Positions 43,975 to 52,602 of a DNA stretch of 64,000 bases are shown in pieces. Under the pieces are notes generated by a model. It was not told the origin of the DNA. It worked only from the letters and a program-made list of their open reading frames with translations, and did no database searches. This DNA comes from Cellvibrionaceae bacterium (lineage in GTDB: Bacteria; Pseudomonadota; Gammaproteobacteria; Pseudomonadales; Cellvibrionaceae): the NCBI GenBank assembly GCA_021151825.1, contig JAGKWQ010000003.1, forward strand, positions 186,001-250,000. Direction: 5' to 3'. The position numbers and the translations under genes were made by a program. Position 1 is the stretch's first letter. Each line of letters starts with the position of its first letter.

Positions 43975-44683
43975 TATCAGGATTGATCTGCTTAAATAAT
44001 TCGCGGCTATGCAAAGGCTTGTTGCCCAGCAAAGGTTTGAGCATACGCCGCGTCAGTTTTTTTGCCGCCTGGCGAGTCGCAGGCGAGGAATAATTTCCCG
44101 CTGCAATGGCCAATATCCATTCGCCCTTTAATAAAAAGGACGCAGGAATATCCGGCGCAACCGCATAAAATCCTTCCTGGATATGGCAATCATAAAATCC
44201 CTGCGCCTCTATTTCACAATCGTTGCGCACATCCAGCGTAAAATCGAGCGCATAACCTAACTCCTCCAATAAGCGGAACTCAAAACCACGCAGCAGAGGT
44301 TCTATATCCAGCTCTTGTTGCAATGCATTCAAGCATTGCTCATACGCGAAAAACAAACCATTGTGCCGATCCATTTCTGGCAATAGACGCACCAACAGCT
44401 CATTAAGATAAAACGCAGAATATAAATGATTGCCTTTCAGCGAGAGAAAATGATTATCTGCCTCAAAACTGGTGAGCAGTTTCATATCTGTTTTACCTTG
44501 CCAGCACACCAGCAAGCGACTGAAGGGATTGAGCAATTGCCGTTTTGGAGTTTTGGCTTTACGTACACCACGTGCTATAGCAGTGACACGCCCGAAATCG
44601 GGCGTGAGTAAATCAATTAATAAACTGGTATCTCGGTAAGGGCGGGTATGAAGGATATACGCTGGCTGGAGATCAACACGCAT
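43967..44683 (-). CDS. recO: DNA repair protein RecO
   Basis: The protein has 238 residues. N-terminal OB-fold with AYILHTRPYRDTSLLIDLLTPDFGRVTAIARGVRKAK; the helical part contains YSAFYLNELLVRLLPE, as in RecO family members. It loads RecA on SSB-coated DNA with RecR in gap repair. It is the last gene of lepA-lepB-DUF4845-rnc-era-recO, 8 bp after era. Its 3' end overlaps the gacS 3' end by 8 bp on the opposite strand, and no terminator is visible between them, so read-through antisense RNA is possible. Confidence 0.96.
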   Translation of the reverse strand: MRVDLQPAYILHTRPYRDTSLLIDLLTPDFGRVTAIARGVRKAKTPKRQLLNPFSRLLVCWQGKTDMKLLTSFEADNHFLSLKGNHLYSAFYLNELLVRLLPEMDRHNGLFFAYEQCLNALQQELDIEPLLRGFEFRLLEELGYALDFTLDVRNDCEIEAQGFYDCHIQEGFYAVAPDIPASFLLKGEWILAIAAGNYSSPATRQAAKKLTRRMLKPLLGNKPLHSRELFKQINPDIN

Positions 44684-44691
44684 AGTGACGA

Positions 44692-45609
44692 TTAAAAATC
44701 ATTGTAGCCGAGGCTGCGTAACGCCCGCTCGTCATCCGACCAGCCAGATTTTACTTTCACCCAAAGTTTGAGCATGATTTTCATTTCAAATAATTTTTCC
44801 ATATCGATACGGGCTTCAGTACCAATCAACTTGATGCGCCCCCCTTTATCGCCAATCAGGATTTTTTTCTGGCCATCACGCTCCACCAGAATTAGCGCAG
44901 AAATATTAAGCAAGTTACCTTCCTGCTTAAACTCCTCAATTTCCACGGCCATTTCATAGGGCAATTCGTCACCGAGTTGGCGAGTAATTTTTTCACGCAC
45001 AATTTCTGCAGCCATGAAGCGTGAGCTGCGGTCCGTGATCTGATCTTCCGGATACATATGAATGCCTTCCGGTAAACGCTCGACAATTAATTGCTCCAAC
45101 CGATCCAGATTATTGTTACGCAACGCCGAGATAGGAACAATTTCCGCGATATTTAGTTTTTCGGCCAATTGCTGTAAATGCGGCAACAAGGTTTCTTTAT
45201 CTTCTATTTGATCAACTTTATTTACCGCCAGAATCACCGGGCTGTTAATGTGCTGGAGCTTTTCTGCGACAGCTTCATCTTCTTCGGTCCAGATAAAACG
45301 ATCCACCACAAAGACCACCACATCCACATCTTTCATTGCCGTAGTGGCGGCACGGTTCATGTAGCGGTTAATAGCTTTTTGCTGCCCGAGATGCATACCC
45401 GGGGTATCTACAAAAATAATTTGTACATCACCTTCAGTTTTAATTCCAACAACTGCATTGCGAGTGGTTTGCGGCTTACGCGAAGTGATACTGATTTTTT
45501 GCCCAAGGATGTGATTGAGCAACGTCGACTTACCCACGTTAGGACGACCAACAATGGCAACATAGCCACAACGGGGATCGGTGTTTTCAGTATCGGAATC
45601 AAAAGTCAT
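44692..45609 (-). CDS. era: GTPase Era
   Basis: The protein has 305 residues. G-motifs: GRPNVGKSTLLN (G1), QTTRN (G2), VDTPGMH (G3), NKVDQ (G4), and SAL as G5. The C-terminal KH domain contains ILIGDKGGRIKLIGTEARIDMEKLF, binding the 3' end of 16S rRNA. Era is essential for 30S assembly. It lies between rnc and recO, the conserved order. The N-terminus has an acidic tail of about 12 residues. Confidence 0.98.
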   Translation of the reverse strand: MTFDSDTENTDPRCGYVAIVGRPNVGKSTLLNHILGQKISITSRKPQTTRNAVVGIKTEGDVQIIFVDTPGMHLGQQKAINRYMNRAATTAMKDVDVVVFVVDRFIWTEEDEAVAEKLQHINSPVILAVNKVDQIEDKETLLPHLQQLAEKLNIAEIVPISALRNNNLDRLEQLIVERLPEGIHMYPEDQITDRSSRFMAAEIVREKITRQLGDELPYEMAVEIEEFKQEGNLLNISALILVERDGQKKILIGDKGGRIKLIGTEARIDMEKLFEMKIMLKLWVKVKSGWSDDERALRSLGYNDF

Positions 45610-45663
45610 AAAAGAGTGCTACAGAAAAAGAAGGATTAAAAATAAAAAAACAGAGGTGGCAGA

Positions 45664-46344
45664 TTAGTCAATTTTCAGCTGTTTAAGCATCAATACCGCA
45701 GATTGCTTTTCTGCTTCTCTTCGGCTGGACGCAGAAGCCTGGGTCGGTTTTTTGGCAATTGCTACACGGCATTCAATCGTAAACACTTGTGCGTGCCCTT
45801 CACCACCGACATTAATTACAGCATATTCCGGCAACGGTTGGCGCTGGGCTTGTAAATATTCCTGCAAGCGTGATTTGGAATCCTTAGCGCTAGTATCAAT
45901 CCCAATTGCATCCAAACGCGAAGCAAACCAGGTTAAAACTCGCTCGCGGCATATTTCCAAACCACGTTCGTTATAAATCGCACCAATAATGGCTTCTACG
46001 CTATCGGCCAAAATGGAATCGCGACTTCTTCCCCCTGATTTCAACTCACCCTCACCTAAAATCAGGTAATCGCCCATGTCAAATTCACGAGCTAACTCGG
46101 CCAGGGTTTCACCTTTAACCAGTTGTGAACGTAGACGGCTGAGCTGCCCTTCCCGAACTTCAGGAAACCGGCTAAATAACGCTTCGCCAATAATAAAATT
46201 TAAAATGGAGTCGCCCAGAAATTCAAGGCGCTCATTATTGGTAGCCCCATGGCTGCGGTGGGTCAACGCCAGTTGCAACTGGCGCTGGTTTTCAAATTGA
46301 TAGCCAAGACGTTCTTCAAGGCGCTGGTATTTAAGGTTTTGCAA
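45664..46344 (-). CDS. rnc: Ribonuclease III
   Basis: The protein has 226 residues. The RNase III signature NNERLEFLGDSILNFII and metal-binding DSVEAIIGAIY are intact; a C-terminal dsRNA-binding domain starts at about residue 155 (DSKSRLQEYLQAQRQPLPEYAV, ASASSRREAEKQSAV). It cleaves double-stranded RNA in rRNA precursors and mRNAs. The gene begins 2 bp downstream of the DUF4845 stop and precedes era, with a gap of about 54 bp. Confidence 0.98.
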   Translation of the reverse strand: MQNLKYQRLEERLGYQFENQRQLQLALTHRSHGATNNERLEFLGDSILNFIIGEALFSRFPEVREGQLSRLRSQLVKGETLAELAREFDMGDYLILGEGELKSGGRSRDSILADSVEAIIGAIYNERGLEICRERVLTWFASRLDAIGIDTSAKDSKSRLQEYLQAQRQPLPEYAVINVGGEGHAQVFTIECRVAIAKKPTQASASSRREAEKQSAVLMLKQLKID

Positions 46345-46346
46345 AA

Positions 46347-46781
46347 TTACTTGGTCGCGGGGTTAGTTACAGGTTTGCAGCATTGTGTCGGTTTGGTGCT
46401 ATCAAGATGATTCTTGAATACCAATATCAAATCAATGTTGTACAACAATGGGACACGTGTTTCGTAATCAACGGTAACTACCGCTTTTTCTGCTTCACGT
46501 TCAACCTTGATGTTTTTAGTGGGCCCTTCGCTACGAACATTATTGATCATGTAGAAGTTGTTAAGCTTTTTAGTGATTTCGGCATCCGTCATTTCCTCAA
46601 TTTTCTCACCGCTAGAGACTAGTGAGCGCAATGCAGACTCTACGTAGCGATTTTCTGCATAAAGGGGAACAACTTTGAACGCAAACAACAGAAAAAAGCC
46701 AGCTACAGCAATAACAAGGGCCCATTGCAGCATCCCCAAACCACGTTGATGTTTAAGTGATTTCATCTGAACAACTTTCAT
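46347..46781 (-). CDS. DUF4845 membrane protein
   Basis: The protein has 144 residues from ATG 46781, with GGAG about nine bases upstream; an inner ATG (46766) is possible. One transmembrane helix (about 18-40) follows a basic segment and GLGMLQWALVIAVAG, which is pilin-like in appearance. A periplasmic part follows, with VESALRSLV and KVEREAEKAVVTVDYE. Function unknown; the gene typically sits between lepB and rnc in gammaproteobacteria, as here. Confidence 0.88.
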   Translation of the reverse strand: MKVVQMKSLKHQRGLGMLQWALVIAVAGFFLLFAFKVVPLYAENRYVESALRSLVSSGEKIEEMTDAEITKKLNNFYMINNVRSEGPTKNIKVEREAEKAVVTVDYETRVPLLYNIDLILVFKNHLDSTKPTQCCKPVTNPATK

Positions 46782-46834
46782 TCGTTTGGTCTCCGCAAGA
46801 GAAAATGGTCCTGCACTTACGCTAGCACAAAAAC

Positions 46835-47683
46835 TTATTTGATGACGCCAACATGATCAAAAGAAGGAATGCTTAGGAACTTATCCCAATGCATCCACAC
46901 TGCAAACGCTTTACCTACGATTGCATCTTCAGACACCACGCCCCATTCGCGACTATCCAGGCTGTTATCGCGGTTATCGCCCATCATGAAGTAGTGCCCT
47001 TCAGGTACAACCCATGAACCACGCACACTCAAATGACCGGGTTGCAAATATTTATTCGCCGTAAAGGTTTTATTATCGATAGTTTCAGTCACAGTACGAT
47101 AATAAGGTGCACCGACGGGTAATTGAGCCACTAACTTTTCTTCAATCACTTTGCCATTAATAGTCAAGACGTGATTGTTATAAGAGATGTGATCGCCAGG
47201 AATACCGATAACGCGCTTGATGTAGTAAGTCTCAGGGGCATGGGGCGGGAAAAACACCATGACATCACCGCGCTGTGGTTTTCCTACCGGAATAAACTGG
47301 GTGTTAGTAATAGGTTCGCGTACACCATAAGCAAATTTATTAACCAGAATAAAATCACCCACTTCCAACGTTGGAATCATAGAACCCGATGGGATTTGGA
47401 ATGGCTCAACTAAAAAAGAACGCAAAAAGAAAACAATAAACAGCACCGGGAAAAATGATTTGGCGTATTCCACCAAGACAGGTTCACGGGCAGCAACATT
47501 TTTAGCATCTTCATAAGCCGTTTTTTGTTGCTCGGTCTCCAACGCCATACTGCTAAACTGTTTTTCAACAGCGGCAACTTTTTCCTTGCGCGGACGCGCC
47601 AATACCAATGCATCAAATAACCACACTAAACCCGTAACCAGTACAGCAAGTGTGAGAATCAGCGGAAGGTTAATACTGCTCAT
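46835..47683 (-). CDS. lepB: Signal peptidase I (LepB)
   Basis: The protein has 282 residues with two N-terminal transmembrane segments (about 7-25 and 75-92). The catalytic dyad is Ser in PSGSMIPTLEVGD and Lys in YYIKRVIGIPGD; box E is GHYFMMGDNRDNSLDSR. It cuts signal peptides of exported proteins at the periplasmic face of the inner membrane. It is 35 bp downstream of lepA, as in most gammaproteobacteria. Confidence 0.98.
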   Translation of the reverse strand: MSSINLPLILTLAVLVTGLVWLFDALVLARPRKEKVAAVEKQFSSMALETEQQKTAYEDAKNVAAREPVLVEYAKSFFPVLFIVFFLRSFLVEPFQIPSGSMIPTLEVGDFILVNKFAYGVREPITNTQFIPVGKPQRGDVMVFFPPHAPETYYIKRVIGIPGDHISYNNHVLTINGKVIEEKLVAQLPVGAPYYRTVTETIDNKTFTANKYLQPGHLSVRGSWVVPEGHYFMMGDNRDNSLDSREWGVVSEDAIVGKAFAVWMHWDKFLSIPSFDHVGVIK

Positions 47684-47718
47684 TGAGTTTCCTTAATGTG
47701 TTATTAGCCAGCGATGTA

Positions 47719-49518
47719 TTAGCTATCAATTTTTAATACCGCGAAGAATGCCGCTTGCGGGATTTCAACACTACCCACTTGCTTCATGCGCTTCTTACCG
47801 GCTTTTTGTTTTTCCAACAGTTTTTTCTTACGCGTTGCATCACCACCATAACATTTTGCCGTTACATCTTTACGCAAGGCTTTTACAGTAGAACGCGCAA
47901 CAATTTGACCACCAATCGCCGCCTGGATTGCAACGTCATACATTTGGCGAGGGATCAACTCTTTCATTTTTTCGGTAAGAGAACGCCCCATACCGTGCGC
48001 TTTATCGCGGTGCACAATAATCGCCAATGCATCTACTTTTTCACTGTTGATTAATACATCCAGGCGCACCAGGCTCGCTGCCTGGAAGCGGATAAAACTG
48101 TAATCCAACGAAGCATAACCACGGCTAACTGACTTTAGTCGATCAAAGAAATCAGTCACTACTTCATTCATCGGCAACTCATAGCGCACACGCACCTGAG
48201 AACCGGTGAATTGCAAATCTTTCTGCACACCACGCTTTTCAATACAGAGCGTGATCACATTACCCAAATGCTCTTGCGGTACAAGAATATTGGCCTCAAC
48301 AATCGGCTCACGCATTTCTTCGATCGAACCCGGGTCCGGCAATTTGGACGGGTTATCAACGTAAATAACTTCGCCACCGCGCTTAACCACTTCAAAAACT
48401 ACCGTTGGCGCAGTGGTAATCAGGTCGAGATCATATTCACGCTCCAGGCGTTCCTGAATGATCTCCATGTGCAACATGCCGAGGAAACCAACGCGGAAAC
48501 CAAAGCCCAATGCGTCTGAGCTTTCGGGTTCGTAGAACAGTGAAGCATCATTCAAGGTCAATTTGGCCAAGGCTTCGCGGAAATCTTCGAAGTCGTCGGA
48601 ACTGATCGGGAACATACCGGCATAAACTTGCGGTTTGATCTTCTGGAAACCTTCCAGTGCTTCAACATCAGGAGTTTGCGCATGAGTGATAGTATCGCCC
48701 ACGGGAGCCCCATGAATATCTTTGATACCAGCAACCACAAAACCTACTTCGCCGGCTTTAAGCTCTTTTAATTGGGTTGGTTTGGGGCTAAATACGCCCA
48801 CGCCATCAACAATTTGGGCTTTGCCGATAGTTTTGGTAATGATTTTGTCTTTCAATCGCAAAGTGCCTTGTTTTACACGCACCAGCGATACAACACCGAG
48901 GTAGTTGTCGAACCAGGAGTCGATAATCAGCGCTTGCAGTGGCGCATCGACATCACCGACCGGCGGCGGAACCAGTCGCACTAATTCTTCCAAAACATCT
49001 TCCATACCCAAGCCGGATTTGGCCGAGCAACGCACAGCTTCAGTAGCGTCAATACCGATAATATCTTCAATTTCCTGTGCGACACGATCAGGCTCAGCCT
49101 GAGGCAAATCCATCTTGTTCAGAACCGGAATTACTTCCAGCCCCTGTTCAATCGCGGTATAGCAGTTGGCAACGGACTGGGCTTCTACGCCCTGCCCGGC
49201 ATCTACTACCAATAACGCACCTTCACACGCCGCCAGTGAACGGGATACTTCATAGGTGAAGTCCACGTGACCCGGGGTATCAATGAAGTTGAGCTGATAG
49301 GTTTTGCCATCGCGCGCTTTGTAGTACAAGGTCACGCTGTGGGCTTTGATGGTGATACCACGTTCACGCTCCAAATCCATGGAATCAAGGACTTGCGCCT
49401 CCATTTCACGGTCACTCAGGCCGCCGCACATCTGGATAAAGCGGTCGGCAATGGTGGATTTACCGTGGTCAATATGGGCGATGATGGAAAAGTTGCGGAT
49501 ATGGCTCAGGTCAGTCAC
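47719..49518 (-). CDS. lepA: Elongation factor 4 (LepA)
   Basis: The protein has 599 residues. GTPase motifs: IAHIDHGKSTIADR, DTPGHVDFTYEVSRSL, NKMDLP; the C-terminal LepA-specific domain contains LIPRQMYDVAIQAAIG and GGDATRKKKLLEKQKAGKKRMK. It is a ribosomal GTPase linked to translation initiation and 30S biogenesis. It is the first gene of the operon ending at recO; 303 bp upstream up to 49821 contain no gene, and must hold its promoter. Confidence 0.98.
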   Translation of the reverse strand: MTDLSHIRNFSIIAHIDHGKSTIADRFIQMCGGLSDREMEAQVLDSMDLERERGITIKAHSVTLYYKARDGKTYQLNFIDTPGHVDFTYEVSRSLAACEGALLVVDAGQGVEAQSVANCYTAIEQGLEVIPVLNKMDLPQAEPDRVAQEIEDIIGIDATEAVRCSAKSGLGMEDVLEELVRLVPPPVGDVDAPLQALIIDSWFDNYLGVVSLVRVKQGTLRLKDKIITKTIGKAQIVDGVGVFSPKPTQLKELKAGEVGFVVAGIKDIHGAPVGDTITHAQTPDVEALEGFQKIKPQVYAGMFPISSDDFEDFREALAKLTLNDASLFYEPESSDALGFGFRVGFLGMLHMEIIQERLEREYDLDLITTAPTVVFEVVKRGGEVIYVDNPSKLPDPGSIEEMREPIVEANILVPQEHLGNVITLCIEKRGVQKDLQFTGSQVRVRYELPMNEVVTDFFDRLKSVSRGYASLDYSFIRFQAASLVRLDVLINSEKVDALAIIVHRDKAHGMGRSLTEKMKELIPRQMYDVAIQAAIGGQIVARSTVKALRKDVTAKCYGGDATRKKKLLEKQKAGKKRMKQVGSVEIPQAAFFAVLKIDS

Positions 49519-49821
49519 AGGTGCTTAACTACTTTAACGAGTTGGATTTGATCCCCGGAAACTGGGGGGCGATAAGAATGGGCGGCATTCTAGCCTATAT
49601 ACCCCAGCGGGTACACATACGCCACCAGCAGACGACACGCAAAATACTGATAACAACACCTTATAGTTCCGATAAGCCTCCCCCTGGAATACATCAATGA
49701 CACCTCACACTGGCGATGGCGCATTAATTCTCAGTTAAGACTTTCCGCACTAGAGTAGCGCCACCATCTTAAGGGGGTCATTTACATAAAACCGATAACC
49801 GCTATTACAAGGACTTTCGCC

Positions 49822-50351
49822 ATGCGCAAATATGCCTATCTTTCCTTACCTCAATGATTTGACCCACCTTCCCTTGATTGCCAATTTGCGTGGTGATGAC
49901 AGCAATTATCGCAAGCTTAAATTAACTGGCGAACAAGAAATTTATATTTACACCGTTCGTGAAAACATTTCCGCATCCTCTCTCAAAGTATTTAACACAC
50001 TGAAGCAGAATGCACAGATTGAATTGCTCTGGAAATATGATAGTGCCGAAGATAATTGCAGTTACTTTTTTCCCCGTCAGTTTGTTTTTAAAGATAGAGG
50101 AGAAGATGCAAGCAAGACCTATGAAAAGTTTAGGGAGCTTATAACTTGAAATTAAAGGCAAAACCCATTTCGTCATGATTATTGTGGGCAAATATGCGCC
50201 TGCCACGCCCCCTGTGAAATATGCAGACGAAATCGTAAAAGCCGATGATCCCGGAATTGCCAAAAATGATCTTCTAAAAAATCTGTCATTAAGAATATTA
50301 ATTACCGCCACCAAACAAAGACCCCGGACAAAATACGGGGATTTTTTTTGA
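49822..50351 (+). pseudogene. Hypothetical protein readable only with two +1 frameshifts (broken gene or recoded gene)
   Basis: AAGGA (49809-49813) precedes ATG 49822 by 8 bases, but that frame reads MRKYAYLSLPQ and meets TGA at 49855. Dropping the T of that TGA gives a frame open for 97 codons (DLTHLPLIANLRGDD ... KTYEKFRELIT), which meets TGA at 50147. Dropping that T gives EIKGKTHFVMIIVGKYAPA and continues to TGA 50349. The joined product (about 173 residues) reads like one soluble protein; no family is recognised. The last 10-15 codons run through the terminator at 50322, so the true C-terminus is uncertain. A frame from ATG 49832 alone encodes 105 residues but lacks a properly placed ribosome-binding site. 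Pseudogenisation is the simplest explanation. Confidence 0.5.
50322..50349 (+). terminator. Intrinsic terminator of the frameshifted gene
   Basis: CCCCG (50322-50326) pairs with CGGGG (50336-50340), followed by A and eight Ts. The short but GC-pure stem and the T8 run are typical. It marks the end of the transcript of the gene starting at 49822. Confidence 0.85.
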
Positions 50352-50436
50352 ACCGAAAAAAACATTCCTACACAATTTTTTACAGACTAATCCCCTCTCC
50401 TTTTGCACAATAGCAATGCTGTCATGGCAACAGCAC

Positions 50437-50472
50437 GCCGTTAAACAACCATGGATTATGTTGTTTAACGGC
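50437..50472. repeat. 13-bp perfect inverted repeat with 10-base loop
   Basis: GCCGTTAAACAAC (50437-50449) and GTTGTTTAACGGC (50460-50472) are exact complements. No T-run follows, so it is not a standard terminator. It lies 58 bp before the small gene at 50531 and could be its leader hairpin or an operator. Confidence 0.8.
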
Positions 50473-50530
50473 ACTCGGACTCGCCAAACACTCACTCAGT
50501 ATCAACTACTCAATGGAACCTGAGGCTTTT

Positions 50531-50758
50531 ATGAAAAATTCACGTTACAACCTCCACACACTGATTCACAAAGGAGTGTGTGAAAGCTTGTGCCAAAGCC
50601 TGGTCGACCTGCAAAAACTCGACGATACCAACCTGGAAGTAGTGTCCCTCTCGTTAGATATCGCCGCATCCCTACTCAAACCGCTATTGAGCAGCAAAGA
50701 CTGGCTGAAACTAAATCAGTCTTTACATCCGGATCATCAAACGCACACCGCCGCCTGA
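50531..50758 (+). CDS. Small hypothetical protein
   Basis: The protein has 75 residues from ATG 50531; GAGG lies five bases upstream, which decides the start over an in-frame ATG at 50513. It appears mostly helical with regularly spaced leucines (SLVDLQKLDD, LSLDIAASLLKPLLSS) and two cysteines (GVCESLCQSL). No signal peptide or transmembrane segment is seen. I recognise no family. A terminator follows at 50786. It lies with the broken gene in the space between mucD and lepA. Confidence 0.65.
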   Translation: MKNSRYNLHTLIHKGVCESLCQSLVDLQKLDDTNLEVVSLSLDIAASLLKPLLSSKDWLKLNQSLHPDHQTHTAA

Positions 50759-50785
50759 TTTTTGAATTAAGTTTTTTCTGCTTAT

Positions 50786-50825
50786 ACCTGTGGGACCATC
50801 GATGCCAGATGCCCGCAGGTCTTTT
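50786..50825 (+). terminator. Terminator of the small gene at 50531
   Basis: ACCTGTGGG (50786-50794) pairs with CCCGCAGGT (50812-50820) with one G-U pair, followed by CTTTTT. The loop is 17 bases and may itself be partly folded. Confidence 0.7.
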
Positions 50826-50924
50826 TCGCGGTAAAAATGGATCAAATCAGAAGCCGATATAACTGATTTAATCCAAACCAGCCCCCGGTATTGTTGATTA
50901 AGGATGATTGCAATGCCGACTCAA

Positions 50925-50956
50925 AAAAAACGCCAGCAATATTGCTGGCGTTTTTT
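50925..50956. terminator. Bidirectional terminator downstream of mucD
   Basis: A 32-bp perfect palindrome: AAAAAACGCCAGCAAT (50925-50940) abutting ATTGCTGGCGTTTTTT (50941-50956). On the minus strand the T-run continues to eight. It ends the leftward mucD transcript (stop at 50981). Confidence 0.93.
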
Positions 50957-50980
50957 CGTTGTGGTTTTAAATAACGTTCA

Positions 50981-52393
50981 TTACTTGATAATGATCGATC
51001 TGAACACGGGGCGATCCTGGCGATAAAAACGGACTGCGTGAGGTTCATTTTTTGGCAAGCTTTTTACAATTTTGTTGTAATCCGCAACAGACTTGATATC
51101 ACTAAATGCCAATTGGGTAATTACATCACCTGGTTGCAAACCCGCTTCTACAGCAGGGCTGTCCGGCTTGACATCTTTCACAATTACCCCGGCTTCTGCA
51201 CCACCACGGGTAGAACGATCCAGTGTTGTTACCGTTAAACCCAAACTATCTACTGCGGTTTCTGCCTTAGGTGTGTTAGCTGGACGTTCAACCGCTTCTT
51301 CCGGCGATACCGGCAATATACCCACAGTCACATTCAGTGTTTGCTCTTTACCTTTGCGCATGATTACAACAGGCACTTTGGATTTAGGCAATGTTCTACC
51401 AACCAGATACGGCAAGTCGCTGGAAGTATGCACATCGTGACCGTTGAATTTAATAATTAAATCACCTGCTTTCAAACCGGATTTGGTGGCCGGGCCTTCA
51501 GGGTCAGCTTCACTGATCAATGCGCCGATAGGTTTATCAATACCTAACGAGTTTGCCAGATTTTTGTCCACGTCCTGAATCATTACACCCAACCAACCAC
51601 GGTCAACACGGCCTTTATCTTTCAGCTGGGCAACTACATCTATCGCGAGGCTTGAAGGAATCGCAAATGAGAGTCCTACGGACCCCCCGGAAGGTGAATA
51701 AATTTGTGAGTTGATACCCACCACTTCTCCATCCAGATTAAATAATGGACCACCGGAATTACCGGGGTTAATAGCAACGTCTGTCTGAATAAAAGGAACA
51801 TAAGTACTTTCATTACGCGCCGATGGAATACTGCGGCCTATTGCACTAACAATACCGGCAGTAGCGGAATAATCCAAACCAAATGGCGAGCCAATTGCAA
51901 CAACCCATTGGCCTACTTTCAGAGTTTCATCTTTGGCCAGGGTTAAGATCGGCAAATTTTTCGCTTCGACTTTTAACAATGCCAAATCTGAACGCTCATC
52001 ACTGCCCACTAATTTGGCAGTGTATTCACGCTGGTCATTGAGAATGACAGTGATATTGTCCATCTGCTCAATAACGTGATTGTTTGTCAGTACATAACCG
52101 TCAGCGGAAATAATAAAACCTGACCCCATGGAACCGCGATCGCGCGGTGCTTGGCGACGCTCTAGTAACTCACGGAAAATATCGGGCAAACCTTGCAGAT
52201 CGGGAGGCAATTGTTGTTGATCTGTTCTTGCTACTGATGCTTTGGAAATAGCGGTAATTTTCACCACGGCTGGTGAGTGCTTTTCAATAAGCTGCGTGAA
52301 ATCAGGCAGTTCTACTGCAAAAGTGTTGAAAGAAAAACATGCCAAACAGAGAACCAACATAGTGTTCATCCATTGGCGGGTTAAAGCTTGCAT
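50981..52393 (-). CDS. mucD: Periplasmic serine protease of the Do/DegQ family (MucD-like)
   Basis: The protein has 470 residues from ATG 52393, which follows AAGGAG with ideal spacing; a longer frame to 52462 is rejected. A signal peptide (ending FNTFA) precedes a trypsin-like domain with the catalytic His in YVLTNNHVIE, Asp in SDLALLKVEA and Ser in NPGNSGGPLFN, then two PDZ domains (about 270-360 and 385-465; GWLGVMIQDVDKNLA, SPAVEAGLQPGDVI). Such proteases degrade misfolded envelope proteins; in Pseudomonas MucD restrains the AlgU envelope stress response. No algU or muc genes are present in this window. Confidence 0.95.
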   Translation of the reverse strand: MQALTRQWMNTMLVLCLACFSFNTFAVELPDFTQLIEKHSPAVVKITAISKASVARTDQQQLPPDLQGLPDIFRELLERRQAPRDRGSMGSGFIISADGYVLTNNHVIEQMDNITVILNDQREYTAKLVGSDERSDLALLKVEAKNLPILTLAKDETLKVGQWVVAIGSPFGLDYSATAGIVSAIGRSIPSARNESTYVPFIQTDVAINPGNSGGPLFNLDGEVVGINSQIYSPSGGSVGLSFAIPSSLAIDVVAQLKDKGRVDRGWLGVMIQDVDKNLANSLGIDKPIGALISEADPEGPATKSGLKAGDLIIKFNGHDVHTSSDLPYLVGRTLPKSKVPVVIMRKGKEQTLNVTVGILPVSPEEAVERPANTPKAETAVDSLGLTVTTLDRSTRGGAEAGVIVKDVKPDSPAVEAGLQPGDVITQLAFSDIKSVADYNKIVKSLPKNEPHAVRFYRQDRPVFRSIIIK

Positions 52394-52602
52394 AATTAAC
52401 TCCTTGGTTATTAATTCGCTGATGTAATGCACCACCCGGGCCACTACAACACGCATTCGCAACTTGAGACTAAACGGTTTGCAAAAAATTCCAACCCGGT
52501 TGTAAATTCCGGGTTAAGAATGTTTAGGGAATTATGCTAAAAAAATGCAAGTGCGGGAGAATAATTATCAATAACAAGACGCGCAACTAATTACCACCCG
52601 AT

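Noticed and set aside
49922..50365. 147-codon minus-strand ORF across the frameshifted gene
   Set aside because: Starts at the terminator and mirrors the plus-strand gene; no ribosome-binding site; the plus-strand reading fits better with signals.
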